Source: Biomphalaria glabrata (Eukaryota; Mollusca; Gastropoda; Planorbidae). From it: a stretch of DNA of 64,000 nucleotides. Shown here in pieces: positions 51,590 to 63,005 of the stretch (positions within the stretch are counted from its first letter, which is position 1; each line of letters begins with the position of its first letter). The notes beneath the pieces were generated by a model. The model saw only the letters and a program-made list of their open reading frames with translations. It had not been told where the DNA came from and searched no databases. Location: positions 44,957,384-45,021,383 of the forward strand of contig NC_074719.1 of assembly GCF_947242115.1 (NCBI RefSeq), written 5' to 3'. A program made the translations under genes and the position numbers.

Positions 51590-52170
51590 TGTAAAGTCCA
51601 GGGACATTAAAATTTAGTGTCCACGTACATTTCTTTGAGTCGACACTCCTAACGCCCAGAGCTATTCAAAGCGTTCCCGTCCGCTGTGCCATCGAGCGCT
51701 GGTTCAGCCTGATAATTGTTGCATGGTTCCGCTTTCATCCTCCTTCGTCCCCCCCCCCCCGGGGGTGCGGGTTGAAGAAGTCAGGTGAGTGAGCCGCAAA
51801 TGAAAAGATTGGTCCAATTTAACAATTCTAAATTCGAAAGACTCGCTGGCCATTGGAGCGTCACTACTCTTAACATACCGCTCGGGAACCTATAAAAGCG
51901 AAAGTTTCAGGTTAATGCCATTCTAGATCAGAATCACTGAGAAGTCAGAAGACTCTCAAGTCAGCGATTCGTTTGGGAACTTGTGTGAGTTGGACAAACG
52001 TTATCATTATTATTTAGTGTATCTTCGCCTGTAACATTTACGTTCATGTATCATTGCCACGTTAACACTTGTTTGCTTCCAAATATTATATTTGTAAATC
52101 TCTATAAATATGTGTTCATCATTTACTCGTCAATGTTGACTGTACTCCCAACGGTGGACATCCACCCTAC
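51590..52170 (+). other. Promoter-like or solo-LTR-like segment
   Basis: It contains a TATA-like CCTATAAAAGCG near 51890, then CAAGTCAGCGATTCG and TGTAAATCTCTATAAATATG. It could be a solo LTR beginning near TGTAAAGTCCAGGG (51590), but no clear target duplication was found, so the call is weak. Confidence 0.25.
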
Positions 52171-52439
52171 AATTTAGTTAATCCTAATGTCTATTTATGC
52201 ATTTGTTATTCATTCATATCCATATTCATCTGGACCTGCTCACGTCTAGATTATTTCCTTACCTGTGCATAGGTAGGCCTACCTGTTCATGTGCACACAT
52301 AGTCACATATATATACATTATAATTATGCTTGTTTTTGTTATGCACATACTGTGCTGTTACCATGCATCCTTAGGCCCGAGAATCAGTCTTGCGTGTCTA
52401 CCCCCACTATTTTCGGCTTGTCACTAATTATGTGCCCTT

Positions 52440-53400
52440 TTCTACCCCCCCCCTTTTTTTTCCCTTCTTCTCGTCAAGGTCCTCTGGTCACGAGCGACCC
52501 TGGACTTGTTTACTTGTGGGTAAATGAGGTCACAGGGGCTACAACCCTGTTATACGGTCCCCCTGTTTCCCTCCTCATTTATGCCCCTGCCTTGTACATT
52601 TATATGTGCATTCGCAATATTATTATTATATTATTTATACAGCGATTATTATTAGACCTAGTAAAATATCGTAAACATGTATCTTAGTTAGCCTGAGGGA
52701 GACGCTCCTATCAAGGACGCACCCCTCGCCAACCAGCTTGTATGGTTAAATAATTCAGGCTCCTCTCATGTGTCATTTCATAGCCTCCTACATCAGGGCT
52801 GGCGTGTTTTGGTTGCCTGAAGGTAGACCTCAGCAGCTCTCCACACATTCCCGTTGAGGGTGAGTCACTCATCACCCTCGACCAGAACTGAAGGCATTCC
52901 AGGCTGAAGTCCCAGGACCGGTCTGCACCTACCGCAGGAGTAAGCCCACCGCGTGGCATCCTCATATTCCTCACACTAGCGCCTGCCTACCTGCAGGGCA
53001 TCAGCAACTGGCTGCCAGCGCAACGGAGCTTCAACTTACCCCATCCCGAAGGAGAACCTTGAATACAGATAAGTGAGAGACAGCCGAATAAGCAAACCAT
53101 ACACGAGTTTTATGAGCGAAATCCCAGTGATGATACTATCTTAAAAGTTATCATAAAATCCTAAATCAGTCTGTACATTCCCCCCTTACTCGCTGATTGT
53201 ATTTCTCCTTAATTAATCTTTATTAAATATTTGTTCTCCCACAAAATCATTAAGCTTTGCGTTTTGCTTGTGCCTGTCTATGTGCCTATATAATACCAAC
53301 AAAATATTTACCACGTTGTGGCTCTAAGACTTTACCCCTAGGAGTCGCAGGCCATCATCCCCATCAGAAAGAGCAAACAGACCGATCGGCGGACTTATTG
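52440..53400. other. Unrecognised sequence, moderately GC-rich middle
   Basis: The part at 52695-53060 is G+C-rich relative to the window (CGCACCCCTCGCCAACCAGC, GGACCGGTCTGCACCTACCG) and looks like a repeat or old retroposon. No frame with a recognised motif was seen. Confidence 0.3.
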
Positions 53401-53689
53401 CACTACAGTGTTTCAACTTCTTTATAGTGACCCGACCAAATAGCGCAACAAAATAGCGATGACAATATAGCGCCTTAAAAAAAATAGCGCCATTATTTTT
53501 TATCCCATTTGTTTTTCAATAATGACTTAAAGATATGTTCCGAAAATGCACTTGGAAAAAAATACGCATGATGATACATTGAACAATTGTTCCATGCTTG
53601 TCAAATTTAAAGAATGGAGTTCCGTAGTCAAATTTTGTATGCAATGTCACGTCGATACTTTAGCGTTTTAATCCAACAGCAATGTAGTA

Positions 53690-55715
53690 AAAGGGGTTTT
53701 GGCCAACATCTGCCGTGCATCGAGAAAGTAGTCCATGACATCACGTGGGTGTCGCCTTCTCGCTAACGTCAGACAAGAGCTTTTCTATTGCGTCGGATAA
53801 AACTGAATGTTTATAAACTAGTAGTTTTGAGAGACCAAGTGTATGGGTGCGTAAACTACCATCTTACCAGTGAGCTGTTTGCTTTACAGCAGGGGTGGGC
53901 AACCTTTTCCTATCGAGGGCCGCATATATATATACTTAAAACGTAGAAAAATGCGCTAGCTAACTAGCTAAGTGTGCCTACTGTCTTTTAATTCACATTT
54001 ATACTGTACTATACATTTAGTCTTCATTTGTGGAACACTCCCAGTTGAGTAACTACAACAAAAGTTAGCAATTTCTGAAACTAATTTTACGAATTTGTTT
54101 AAAATTTTGTTATCGTCTGTGTACATCACACCAATTGACCACAAAAGTTCAGTTGTACTTAATTTAAAGTGATTTAACTGTTTGCACTCGTGCATAATGT
54201 TCCGGAACTGTGAAACCGGCTTACTAGTTGTTATTCCTTGTGACTGCTGTCAAATTACAATCAGTCAGCACCATCCAGTTCTTACACTTGTTTATTTCCA
54301 AACAAGAAAACGCTTGTTCACAGATGCATGTGGACCCAAATATTGTGTAAGTTTAGCAGCAAAGGTTTTTAAAGTGTGGAAATACAGATTCTGGCACCCA
54401 TAAAACTCCATCGGAATAACTGACAGGAACTTCTCTTTCAGGTCATAATTTGCTTGGAGGTATGTCCTCTAGAGCTGAATCAGCTTCTGCACTAAATGGT
54501 GAGCTGAGGGTATTGACAACTAATTCTCAGCTCTTGACGTCTTCAATTTCTGTTTTCAAATTCCAAAACCAAAGAATTCAAATAAGTCTTGTACTTTTCA
54601 ATCATTGATCTAGAAATAGTTTCACCTTTCAGCAAAGGAAAATGACAAAACCTGTTTTTACTTACTTACCTGTAGAAATGGGAAAGCTTTGTTTGCAAAG
54701 ATTTAACATGCACATACGTTTCATGTGTAATACTCTTCATGAAAAACATGAAGTCTGTCTTCAACTCTTCATAAGAAATATTAGTAACAACTGTCACGGT
54801 CAATGTCCATCAAGGAACATAACAATTTCTTCCTTGAGATCCTATATTCTTCTCAATACCTTACCTTACCCATGCTAAGCCAGAGGATACTACTGTGGTA
54901 CCAAACATCGGAATGTTTTGTTTCCAAATCTTCAATACTTCTCGGCCTGTGGTTTAAGACCCCAAGCACTGTTAAGTTTGATCACTAAGTTCATATGTCT
55001 GATATTCACTGCAGCTTACTCTTATTGTTCTTTAATTTTTTTTTTTTTTTAATGTTTTTCTCAGCCAAAACACGGGCTTCTCAGTTGTTAACCCTTCCAT
55101 TTGGTTCCAAGCTAACCCAGGACTTTCAACACAGTCCTTCCAAGCAAAGTGGCCTGCGTTTGAATATTTAACTGAATGTTTACGAAATATAGGAATAACC
55201 TAAATTAACTTTAAGCATTTTAGAATGACACGTAGATCTAGAGACAATGTTTCTCTCGCCTCTTCATCATAAGTGATAAGAATCAGAAATTTAATTAATT
55301 TATATATATATATATATTTAAAATAAGTTATTTTTAATGTATTTGCATTTTTACATGTATAAGCTGTGGGCACACCTGATTTATGTAGTTGTCCGGGGGC
55401 CGCATAAAGCAGTCTGGCGGGCCGCATGTGGCCCACGGGTCGTAATTTGCCCACCCCTGCTTTACAGAATAAAAAATGGATTTGTGTTTCGAGATTGCCG
55501 AGTGTAACAAATCTGATCCTGACTCATGAATCGTGTTTGCACATTGTCAATTCAAAGAGCTCTATAATACATAAATTCTACCCTGCTTACTAAACAAATG
55601 GAGACTAATCAGGTTATTGGAAATCCAGACGATGCAATTAGCTTCCACCACAAGATCCTGTTCTTTGAGACAGTTGTTAGGAATGATTCACTTTTGACAG
55701 TTGTACGTTGGTGTT
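53690..55715 (+). pseudogene. Broken BTB/BACK array copy 7 (C-terminal part), split by a hAT element
   Basis: Only the middle-to-C-terminal part is left. Left of the insertion: GFWPTSAVHRESSP, then HHVGVAFSLTSDK, and after a frame change LNVYKLVVLRDQVYGCVNYH, TSELFALQ. Right of it: NKKWICVSRLPSVTNLILTH, CLHIVNSKSSIIHKFYPAY and a stop, then further shifted homology to about 55715 (NPDDAIS, KILFFETVVRNDS). The closest relative is the C-terminal half of copy 6 (SGFWSPAALHRDCSS, SELFAFQNSKWVSVLAIETV). The BTB half was not found upstream. A 1570-bp transposon interrupts it at FALQ. It marks the downstream end of the array in this window. Confidence 0.8.
53890..55459 (-). mobile_element. hAT DNA transposon (1570 bp) with decayed transposase
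   Basis: Termini CAGGGGTGGGCAA and TTGCCCACCCCTG are perfect 13-bp inverted repeats. A perfect 8-bp target duplication CTTTACAG flanks it (53882-53889 and 55460-55467). The minus strand holds a decayed transposase 3' part: FPHFKNLCC, stop, then TYTIFGSTCICEQAFSCLEI and NKCKNW, LTDCNL, which is the C-terminal dimerisation region of hAT transposases. Stops and frame changes are frequent, and the N-terminal part is largely lost. The sharp duplication shows it inserted into the BTB-like pseudogene. Confidence 0.9.
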
Positions 55716-55799
55716 CAACATTTGCATATTAAACCATTTATATATTGAAAATTCTGATTTATGTATATATATATGACATAATATATATATGTATATATA

Positions 55800-55946
55800 A
55801 AGAGAGAGAGACAGAGACACAAAAACTGCGAAATATATTGTACTTATGATTTTACTTAAAAACTAATTTGTTATGATTTTTACTATTTGTGATTTTATAA
55901 TAGCGTTATCGTTTGATAATAAAAATATATCTCTTACCATCTATAC
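55800..55946. other. Simple AT-rich and (AG)n sequence
   Basis: ATATATAT followed by GAGAGAGAGACAGAGACAC, then AT-rich DNA up to the MITE at 55947. Confidence 0.6.
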
Positions 55947-56134
55947 CAGTGGGTCGCGACCCCTTTGGGGGTCGATTGACGATTTGCCAGGGGTCGCCTA
56001 AGACCATCGAAAATATAAATTGTTATTGTCTACTCTTCTATTGCTGTATGTGTGTGTTTGGGGGGGGGGGGTGTCGAGGCGGAGTGAGAGAATGTAAAAA
56101 GGGGTCGCCGAGCTTAAAAGGTTGAGAACCGCTG
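55947..56134. mobile_element. hAT-type MITE, copy C (left terminus shortened)
   Basis: It begins CAGTGGGTCGCGACCCC and ends GGTTGAGAACCGCTG, flanked by perfect 8-bp ATCTATAC (55939-55946 and 56135-56142). Compared with copy A it lacks the GTTCTCAACCT part of the left terminal repeat, yet the duplication is intact. Confidence 0.88.
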
Positions 56135-56409
56135 ATCTATACCATGACGTATTTGAAAGTAAACAAGTATTTATATCTAGACTATGGTCCTTTTTACATT
56201 TGTTGTTGCTGTTGTTGGAACATAATAATATTATCTTATTTCTTTATTACAATATATGCCTTGTCTGTGTTTGGAAAATATAAAACAGAGACTATAATAA
56301 CGGGAGAATATATAATAATACCTCTGCAGGTCGTGTGATATATAAGCATATGCAAAATCGTTAGTCAAGTATTCGAGGGAGTTATGATGGTAAAAAAAAC
56401 GCAAGCTTA

Positions 56410-56660
56410 AAATGTATTGCCTTGGTCATATTACAAGATCTTCTGGGCTCGCATAGAACTTCCTTCAGGGAACAGAACCAGATAAAAGAAGAAGAGGCAG
56501 ACAGAGAAAGCGATGGGAGGACAACATAAAAGAATGGACGGGTCTGCCATTGAGAGAGGTTCTAACTAAGGCAAAAGACAGAGAGGAATGGAGAATGACT
56601 GTCGACGAGTCTTGCATGGTGCCCCAACGGTCCAACAGACTAAGGGATGGGTAAAGGTAA
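56410..56660 (+). mobile_element. LINE 3' fragment (KRWEDNIKEW type)
   Basis: GHITRSSGLA, then RRRGRQRKRWEDNIKEWTGL, DREEWRMTVDESCMVPQRSN and a stop after RLRDG. The same block is at 46993 (minus) and 57790 (plus). Confidence 0.8.
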
Positions 56661-56890
56661 AGATAATTACAATAAAAAATAAATAACTTAGATTTGTAAT
56701 ATATTATACGGTATTAAATTATTACATAGCTGATCTATATCGACAAATAAATTTGAATAGGAAAGAAATATCAGGTTCATTAACTGACAACGGCTGTATT
56801 CTGAATATCGCGCATAACCCACTAAGCATTCTAGGCTAAAAAAATTTATTGATTGCTTCCCCTTTTCTAGATACTGATCCCAAAATAGCG

Positions 56891-57474
56891 AACCGTATTT
56901 TTGAGCATATACCCCCGCATGTACGTATAACCCGCACATGCGTATGCCCCGTACAAATTGCAAAACACAAAGTCGTACAACCCGCACCCTTATATTCCCC
57001 GCATGCTGCCAAGATGCTTCGCTTATCGGAAGAGGAAAGTGAATATGATGCAAGTTTCGATGGCTTCACTAACTATGGCGAGGACAGTGAGATTCGTGAA
57101 ACTGGCGATGGATAGCGGATGGATTGGGTGCATTGTAAGCTATGCGTCTTAACATTACCGGTAACAGCTAATTAGTTGTATACTGACTTGTCACTTGTTA
57201 ATGGTATATTAAAGATTCTCCGCCACATCGGCACAATTTGTTTTCTTGTAGTTTATAATAAGATGTTCCTAAAACTTTTAAATGTACACTTCACAACCAC
57301 ACAGCGAACTATAGGAGGTTTAAAAACCCACCTGTATGTCCATAGTATCCGTTACGCTATTTTTATGAGTAAAGTACATTTGGCTAACCCGCACCTTCGT
57401 ATACCCCGCACTGCTGCAATTCGTTCAATAAAAACTTGTTTAACACGCGGGTTATATATATGCGAAAATACGGT
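56891..57474 (+). mobile_element. Candidate TIR DNA element (pogo/Tigger-like?)
   Basis: The left end ACCGTATTTTTGAGCATATA and the reverse of the right end (ACCGTATTTTCGCATATATA) are inverted and both lead into AACCCGC(A/G)-rich sequence. An internal frame contains LSEEESEYDASFDGF, an acidic tail like those ending pogo-type transposases. No TA duplication is clear, so the family is tentative. Confidence 0.45.
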
Positions 57475-57539
57475 ACATTACATTAGGATTTCTATCTAAA
57501 GTTATACATCAAACCAAGGTATCCTTGGAATTCCAACCT

Positions 57540-57662
57540 ACAAATTATATTTTTCTCTCCTTTACCCCCCCCCCCACACACCCCACCTTTTTCTTCCTGT
57601 CTCTCCAGATTCAAGCCCCACCCCCTCTTGAAGAGTTTTATTATCTTGATACTAAATAGTTG
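57540..57662. other. C-rich low-complexity stretch
   Basis: C tract near 57566 with CACACCCCACC; no gene. Confidence 0.6.
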
Positions 57663-57780
57663 TCCCTTTCAGACCTATGGGACAAATGATGTTCTGGTCC
57701 TCTGTTTCTTTGGCCAACGGTCCACGAGCAGGATGTCAGGTGACCAGCACAACGGCCAACCGCTTTTATTTTCCCCAACT
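57663..57780 (-). mobile_element. SINE fragment, reverse orientation
   Basis: GTCCCTTTCAGACCTATGGG, AGGATGTCAGGTGACCAGCA and ACGGCCAACCGCTTTTATTT are the reverse of the SINE 3' half. The tRNA-like head is missing. Confidence 0.8.
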
Positions 57781-57789
57781 GATTAGAGG

Positions 57790-58020
57790 TGTAATTTCGT
57801 TATAAAACGCTATCGCCATATTACAAGTTCTTCAGGGAACAGTACCAGGAAAAAGAAGAAAAGAGACAGACAGAGAAAGCGATGGGAAGACAAAATAAAT
57901 GAATGGACGGGCCTGTCATTGCAAGAGGCTTTAACCGAGACAAAAGACAGAGCGGAATGGAGAAAGACGGTTGACAGATCTTGTGTTGTGCCCCAGCGGT
58001 CCAACAGATTGTGAGATATG
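57790..58020 (+). mobile_element. LINE 3' fragment (KRWEDNIKEW type)
   Basis: KKKRDRQRKRWEDKINEWTG, then ETKDRAEWRKTVDRSCVVPQ, RSNRL and a stop. It directly follows the SINE fragment. Confidence 0.8.
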
Positions 58021-58379
58021 TGTAGATCAAAGAAGTTCGTTTTTTATTATTTATTTATTATTCTAATTATGTATTTTTTTGTGGTCTCTGATAGGGGCAT
58101 AAAATATATTAGTTTTGTGTGGTCCGTCCGTCCGTTTGTTCGTCGGTCCAGTTTAAAAGTTGAAAAGATATGGAAAATCTGATAGCATGATATTTTAGGT
58201 GCAATTCTAGTGCCATTGCTACATTTTTTTGTTTTCTGAAAGCGAACTGTTTGTAAGTATTTATTTTCATAACAATACACCATATTTACAACTTATAACT
58301 ACTTACTTGTAATATCAATAAACAGAAAGTGGGAAGCTGCGCCAAATATATATGAAACATATCAATATATTTGTAAAGT

Positions 58380-58555
58380 TTAATTTCGGGATCTATGGGC
58401 GCCAGCTCTAATGGGTACCTGACATTAGTTGGGGGAAAGTAATGGCGGTTGGCTCGTTGTGCTGGGTACATGACACCCTTGTTAACCGTAGGCCACAGAA
58501 ACAGATGGCCTTTACATCATATGCCCTACAGACCACAAGGTCTGAAAGGGAATTC
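58380..58555 (+). mobile_element. SINE fragment (3' half)
   Basis: AATTTCGGGATCTATGGGCG, GGGTACCTGACATTAGTTGG, GTGCTGGGTACATGACACCC and AAGGTCTGAAAGGGAA. The head and part of the CTGAGTCCACC region are missing. Confidence 0.85.
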
Positions 58556-59028
58556 CACTTTTTGCTTTATATATTAAGATATTTGTGCAAAATATGTTTT
58601 TCTTTTATAAAATAATGCTATAAAGGTATTTGTATTACTAAAATATGTTGTATTTTTTATCCTACTACATTTTAAGTAAACTGTTTACTTTTAATTTAAA
58701 TGATAATTAATAGGGTTAGAATATATATATATAATTTAAATATATTATAAACAACATTTCATAATCATTGTTTCGTATTACATGTGGAGAGTAACTTTTC
58801 ATGTACACTATTACCCCTATACATTAAATCAAACGAAAGATATTGAATGAGAGTTTGTCATTTACGAAATCCTCCGTTTTACTTCAGTTAGGCCAGGTTC
58901 ATAACCAGCTCTTTGATTCTTTTTGAATACATAAAAATATTAGTAATGTAATAATAATAATAGTAACAACAAGACTCATATATCTCTGTACCTTGTAGTA
59001 TCATGTCGTCAGTCGGTCTAACTATAGA
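58556..59028. other. AT-rich intergenic stretch, nothing recognised
   Basis: No frame, tRNA or repeat structure beyond short TA and ATA runs. Confidence 0.5.
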
Positions 59029-59029
59029 C

Positions 59030-59330
59030 TATGGAGTGTATGGGGTATCTAGGAGGGGTAGCCCCTCTAGTGGACAGGCAGTCGTACCCTCTTTTTGAGG
59101 GTAGCTTGGCTCACTCTTGGTCCCCACTCGGTACCCAACTCTCACCTGTGGCACCCAGACGCTGTAGCATGCGCAGCGGCCACACCCCGGAAACGGCTTT
59201 GACTGGCCGGCTAAACCAGGTAGAGGGTATCTGACGTGTTCATGGCACTCAGTACACTGAGGTTCTGTCAAACCTAGCATGTGAAGTCTGGACTTGGCGG
59301 CCTGTGCGTAACGTCACAAAACTAGACCAA
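59030..59330. other. Unrecognised GC-rich segment
   Basis: GGAGGGGTAGCCCCTCTAGT, GCACCCAGACGCTGTAGCAT, GAGGTTCTGTCAAACCTAGC. The base composition is unlike its AT-rich surroundings, suggesting an inserted repeat. Overlapping short frames on both strands have no recognised motif. Confidence 0.3.
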
Positions 59331-59869
59331 TCGGACAGAAAGGCAACTACCAGCACAGTGCTGTGTAGCACTCAAGAGCAGGACAAGACACACAGAAAGT
59401 CTCTGGTCATCCACTGCACCCAAACTTGTCCCCGGTCGTCTTGACCAAATCTTGCTACCGGAAAAGGATGAGCTTTAGGGCGAGAGAGTGAGGTCGACGT
59501 GTTGCGCGAATCCTCCTCACTTAAATCCAAATTCCAGCGCAAATCACTTGTCATCCCCCCCCCCCCCCCCAAAATGGTCATCATCGAACCATGATGGACG
59601 AACTATAGAATAATATTGGCAACACTTTGATACGTATAATCTTCATTCTTGATTGGCGGAGAAACGGTTGTGGTTGGCTAGTTGCTGATGACTTGTAGAT
59701 CATAGCGTCTGACATTCATGCTAAAAACAGGGAAAACTTTCTTTCACTTGCCTGGGGCTGGGCTGGGGTCACTTCGGGGGGCTGATTCTGAGTTTGTGTT
59801 TCCAAACTGTCTTTGTAACCTTGTTTTTTACTCTTGTGTAAGGTTGTGGTTAGAGTGTATCTTATCTTA

Positions 59870-60065
59870 TATATTAACAGACGTTACTTCAAAAAAGAAG
59901 ATAATTACGTACTACGCATTTCATGTGTCAATCTAGGTATGCTTGTTAATCAATGACATAAAACTCTGCTAAGTCGTTGGTTTTCCTGTCTGATTCAGGC
60001 AACCCGTTCCATTCTGTAGGGGAACTAGGGAGGTGTTTATACGTGTAATGTGTCTATGTGTCTAT
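59870..60065 (+). repeat. Dispersed repeat copy
   Basis: ATATATTAACAGACGTTACT, TCAAAAAAGAAGATAATTAC, CATTTCATGTGTCAATCTAG and GTTGGTTTTCCTGTCTGATT, CAGGCAACCCGTTCCATTCT. Same family as 3165-3510. Confidence 0.65.
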
Positions 60066-60204
60066 GATTCAAATTCCAAAAAAGCTTATAGCAAACTGTA
60101 TCGACACTTACCCTTCCCTTAGACTTACCAGCGGCGTGGCGATGGGGGGAACTGCTGTGCGGGGGACTTGTTTCGATTACATCTAATGTCCAAGCTTTTG
60201 TCTC

Positions 60205-61105
60205 ATGAGATGATCCAAAGTCCTTCCACCACCGAAGGGGTCTTTAATAATAGGTTACTGTTGTTTCTAGAGAGGTGTGAATCCAAAATCTTTCCACCAC
60301 CGAAGGGGGCTTTAGTAATAGGTTACTATTGTTTCTAGAGAGGCGTGAATCTAAAGTCTTTCCACCACCGAAGGGGGCTTTAGTAATAGGTTACTGTTGT
60401 TTCTAGGGAGGCGTGAATCTAAAGTCTTTCCACCACCGGAGGGGGCTTTAGTAATAGGTTACTATTGTTTCTAGAGAGGCATGAATCTAAAGTCTTTCCA
60501 CCACCGAAGGGGGCTTTAGTAATAGGTTACTGTTGTTTCTAGAGAGGCGTGAATCTAAAGTCTTTCCACCACTGAAAGGGGGCTTTAGTAATAGGTTACT
60601 ATTGTTTCTAGAGAGGCGTGAATCCAAAATCTTTCCACCACCGAAGGGGGCTTTAGTAATAGGTTACTATTGTTTCTAGAGAGGCGTGAATCCAAAATCT
60701 TTCCACCACCGAAGGGGGATTTAGTAATAGGTTACTATTGTTTCTAGAGAGGCGTGAATCCAAAATCTTTCCACCACCGAAGGGGGCTTTAGTAATAGGT
60801 TACTATTGTTTCTAGAGAGGCGTGAATCTAAAGTCTTTCCACCACTGAAGGGGGCTTTAGTAATAGGTTACTATTGTTTCTAGAGAGGCGTGAATCCAAA
60901 ATCTTTCCACCACCGAAGGGGGATTTAGTAATAGGTTACTATTGTTTCTAGAGAGGCGTGAATCCAAAATCTTTCCACCACCGAAGGGGGATTTAGTAAT
61001 AGGTTACTATTGTTTCTAGAGAGGCGTGAATCCAAAATCTTTCCACCACTGAAGGGGGCTTTAGTAATAGGTTACTGTTGTTTCTAGAGAGGCGTGAATC
61101 AATTG
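60205..61105. repeat. 68-bp minisatellite, about 13 copies
   Basis: AATCTAAAGTCTTTCCACCA, CCGAAGGGGGCTTTAGTAAT, AGGTTACTATTGTTTCTAGA, GAGGCGTG. Two main variants (CTAAAGTC and CCAAAATC) are interleaved. The first unit is diverged. Confidence 0.96.
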
Positions 61106-61304
61106 GATCAATTGTTAGGCACCTCTAATGCAAATAAACCGTATGGAGGTAACACTCAACGTAATCCAATAACACCGGCGAAAGGCCGAACAATTAATAC
61201 AAGTTAGCCGACGCTGATACTGAATGTCGAACAAGTTTAATAACAATGAAGGGAACCATCGAATGTCAGCTAACTCTCTCCGTCCATAAAATGTTATCTC
61301 TTAA

Positions 61305-61396
61305 CCCTTAAAACGCTTGTGGTAGTTCAGCCTCTAAACATCAGAATTGTAATTCCATTTTGTATGCACTCGTAAAACAGTTCAGCAATTTAAGGG
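61305..61396. mobile_element. TTAA-flanked mini-element (piggyBac-like MITE candidate)
   Basis: CCCTTAAA at the left and TTTAAGGG at the right are inverted, with TTAA at 61301-61304 and 61397-61400. The element is 92 bp. A weak internal inverted pair (GTAGTTCAGC and GTTCAGC as a direct repeat) is also seen. Confidence 0.5.
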
Positions 61397-61400
61397 TTAA

Positions 61401-61840
61401 TCGTCCTGGAAATACTCTGTTTTACGTCTGCTGATATTTCGTTCCGTCTCTAAAACCTATTCCTTGTTTAGACTAGTTACGTCATTGTCACTAAGTCAAA
61501 ACTTCACCTAATTCCGAAACAAATAATTTATTCCTAATCGTATCATAACACAATGTTAATACTTGAACTCAACAACACATAAACACTCTTTGCTTTGAAG
61601 ATAGACTTTTATTTGTGTATGTAATGTTTCTTTTACTCGGCTTGGTTTTATTTTCTCCACAGTAAATATTTGTAAAAAAAAAAATGAATGACATTATCGA
61701 TGACATTTCCAACGAGACACATTTTCTCATTTTAACAAAAAAGCTCATCCAGCGAAAACGACATGATATTAATGACTAGACATTTTTTTATTGACACGTG
61801 ATCAAAAGTAGTATAAACATATTACATGATAAGATGTATT
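61401..61840. other. AT-rich intergenic stretch, nothing recognised
   Basis: No supported gene or repeat; one A homopolymer near 61674. Confidence 0.5.
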
Positions 61841-61844
61841 TGGA

Positions 61845-62530
61845 CATGTGTATTTAGACATGTAATTGGACATGTGTATTTAGACATGTATTTGGACATG
61901 TGTATTTAGACATGCGTATTTAGACATGTGTATTTAGACACGTGAATTTAGACATGTGTATTTAGACATATATTTGGACAAGTGTATTTAGACATGTATT
62001 TAGACAAGTGTATTTAGACATGTATTTGGACAAGTGTATTTAGACCTGTGAATTTAGACATGTATTTGGACAAGTGTATTTAGACATGTATTTGGACAAG
62101 TGTATTTAGACATGTATTTGGGCAAGAGTATTTCGACCTGTGAATTTAGACATGTATTTGGACAAGTGTATTTAGACATGTATTTGGACAAGAGTATTTA
62201 GACATGTATTTGGACAAGAGTATTTCGACCTGTGAATTTAGACATGTATTTGGACAAGTGTATTTAGACATGTAAGATTTGACTTGTATTTAGACAAGTG
62301 TATTTAGACATGTGAATTTAGACATGTATTTGGACAAGTGTATTTAGGCATGTGTATTTAGACATGTATTTGGACAAGTGTATTTAGACATGTGTATTTA
62401 GACATGTATTTGGACAAGTGTATTTAGACATGTGTATTTAGACATGTATTTGGACAAGTGTATTTAGACATGTATTTGGACAAGTATATTAAGACATGTG
62501 AATTAAACATTTGTTTAGACGTGTGTTTTG
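61845..62530. repeat. 26-bp minisatellite built of two 13-bp halves
   Basis: TTTAGACATGTAT and TTGGACAAGTGTA alternate, with longer variants that insert an extra TTTAGACATGTG-like half. About 50 half-units. Confidence 0.93.
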
Positions 62531-62571
62531 ACATGTTAAGATAATAGACTATCGCTATTTTAAATAATTGT

Positions 62572-62665
62572 TAACTCTAGGCACTATATGGCTCCTCTAG
62601 GCACTATATGGCTCCTCTAGGCACTATATGGCTCCTCTAGGCACTATATGGCTCCTTCTAGGCAC
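62572..62665. repeat. 20-bp tandem repeat, about 4.5 copies
   Basis: CTCTAGGCACTATATGGCTC repeated, nearly perfect. Confidence 0.96.
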
Positions 62666-62769
62666 TAACGAATATTTAAAATATGCAATGGGCTTTTTGG
62701 TCGAGGAATGAACTCTCCGTGTAAAGAATCGAAAGAGACTAAACTAGCTTGACAGATAGACAGAAAAGC

Positions 62770-63005
<236 letters not shown>

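Noticed and set aside
52289-52687. 132-codon frame at 52.3 kb
   Set aside because: No homologous motif, biased composition and no flanking gene signals; likely chance.
57176-57499. 107-codon frame at 57.2 kb
   Set aside because: It lies in the candidate TIR element and has no recognised motif.
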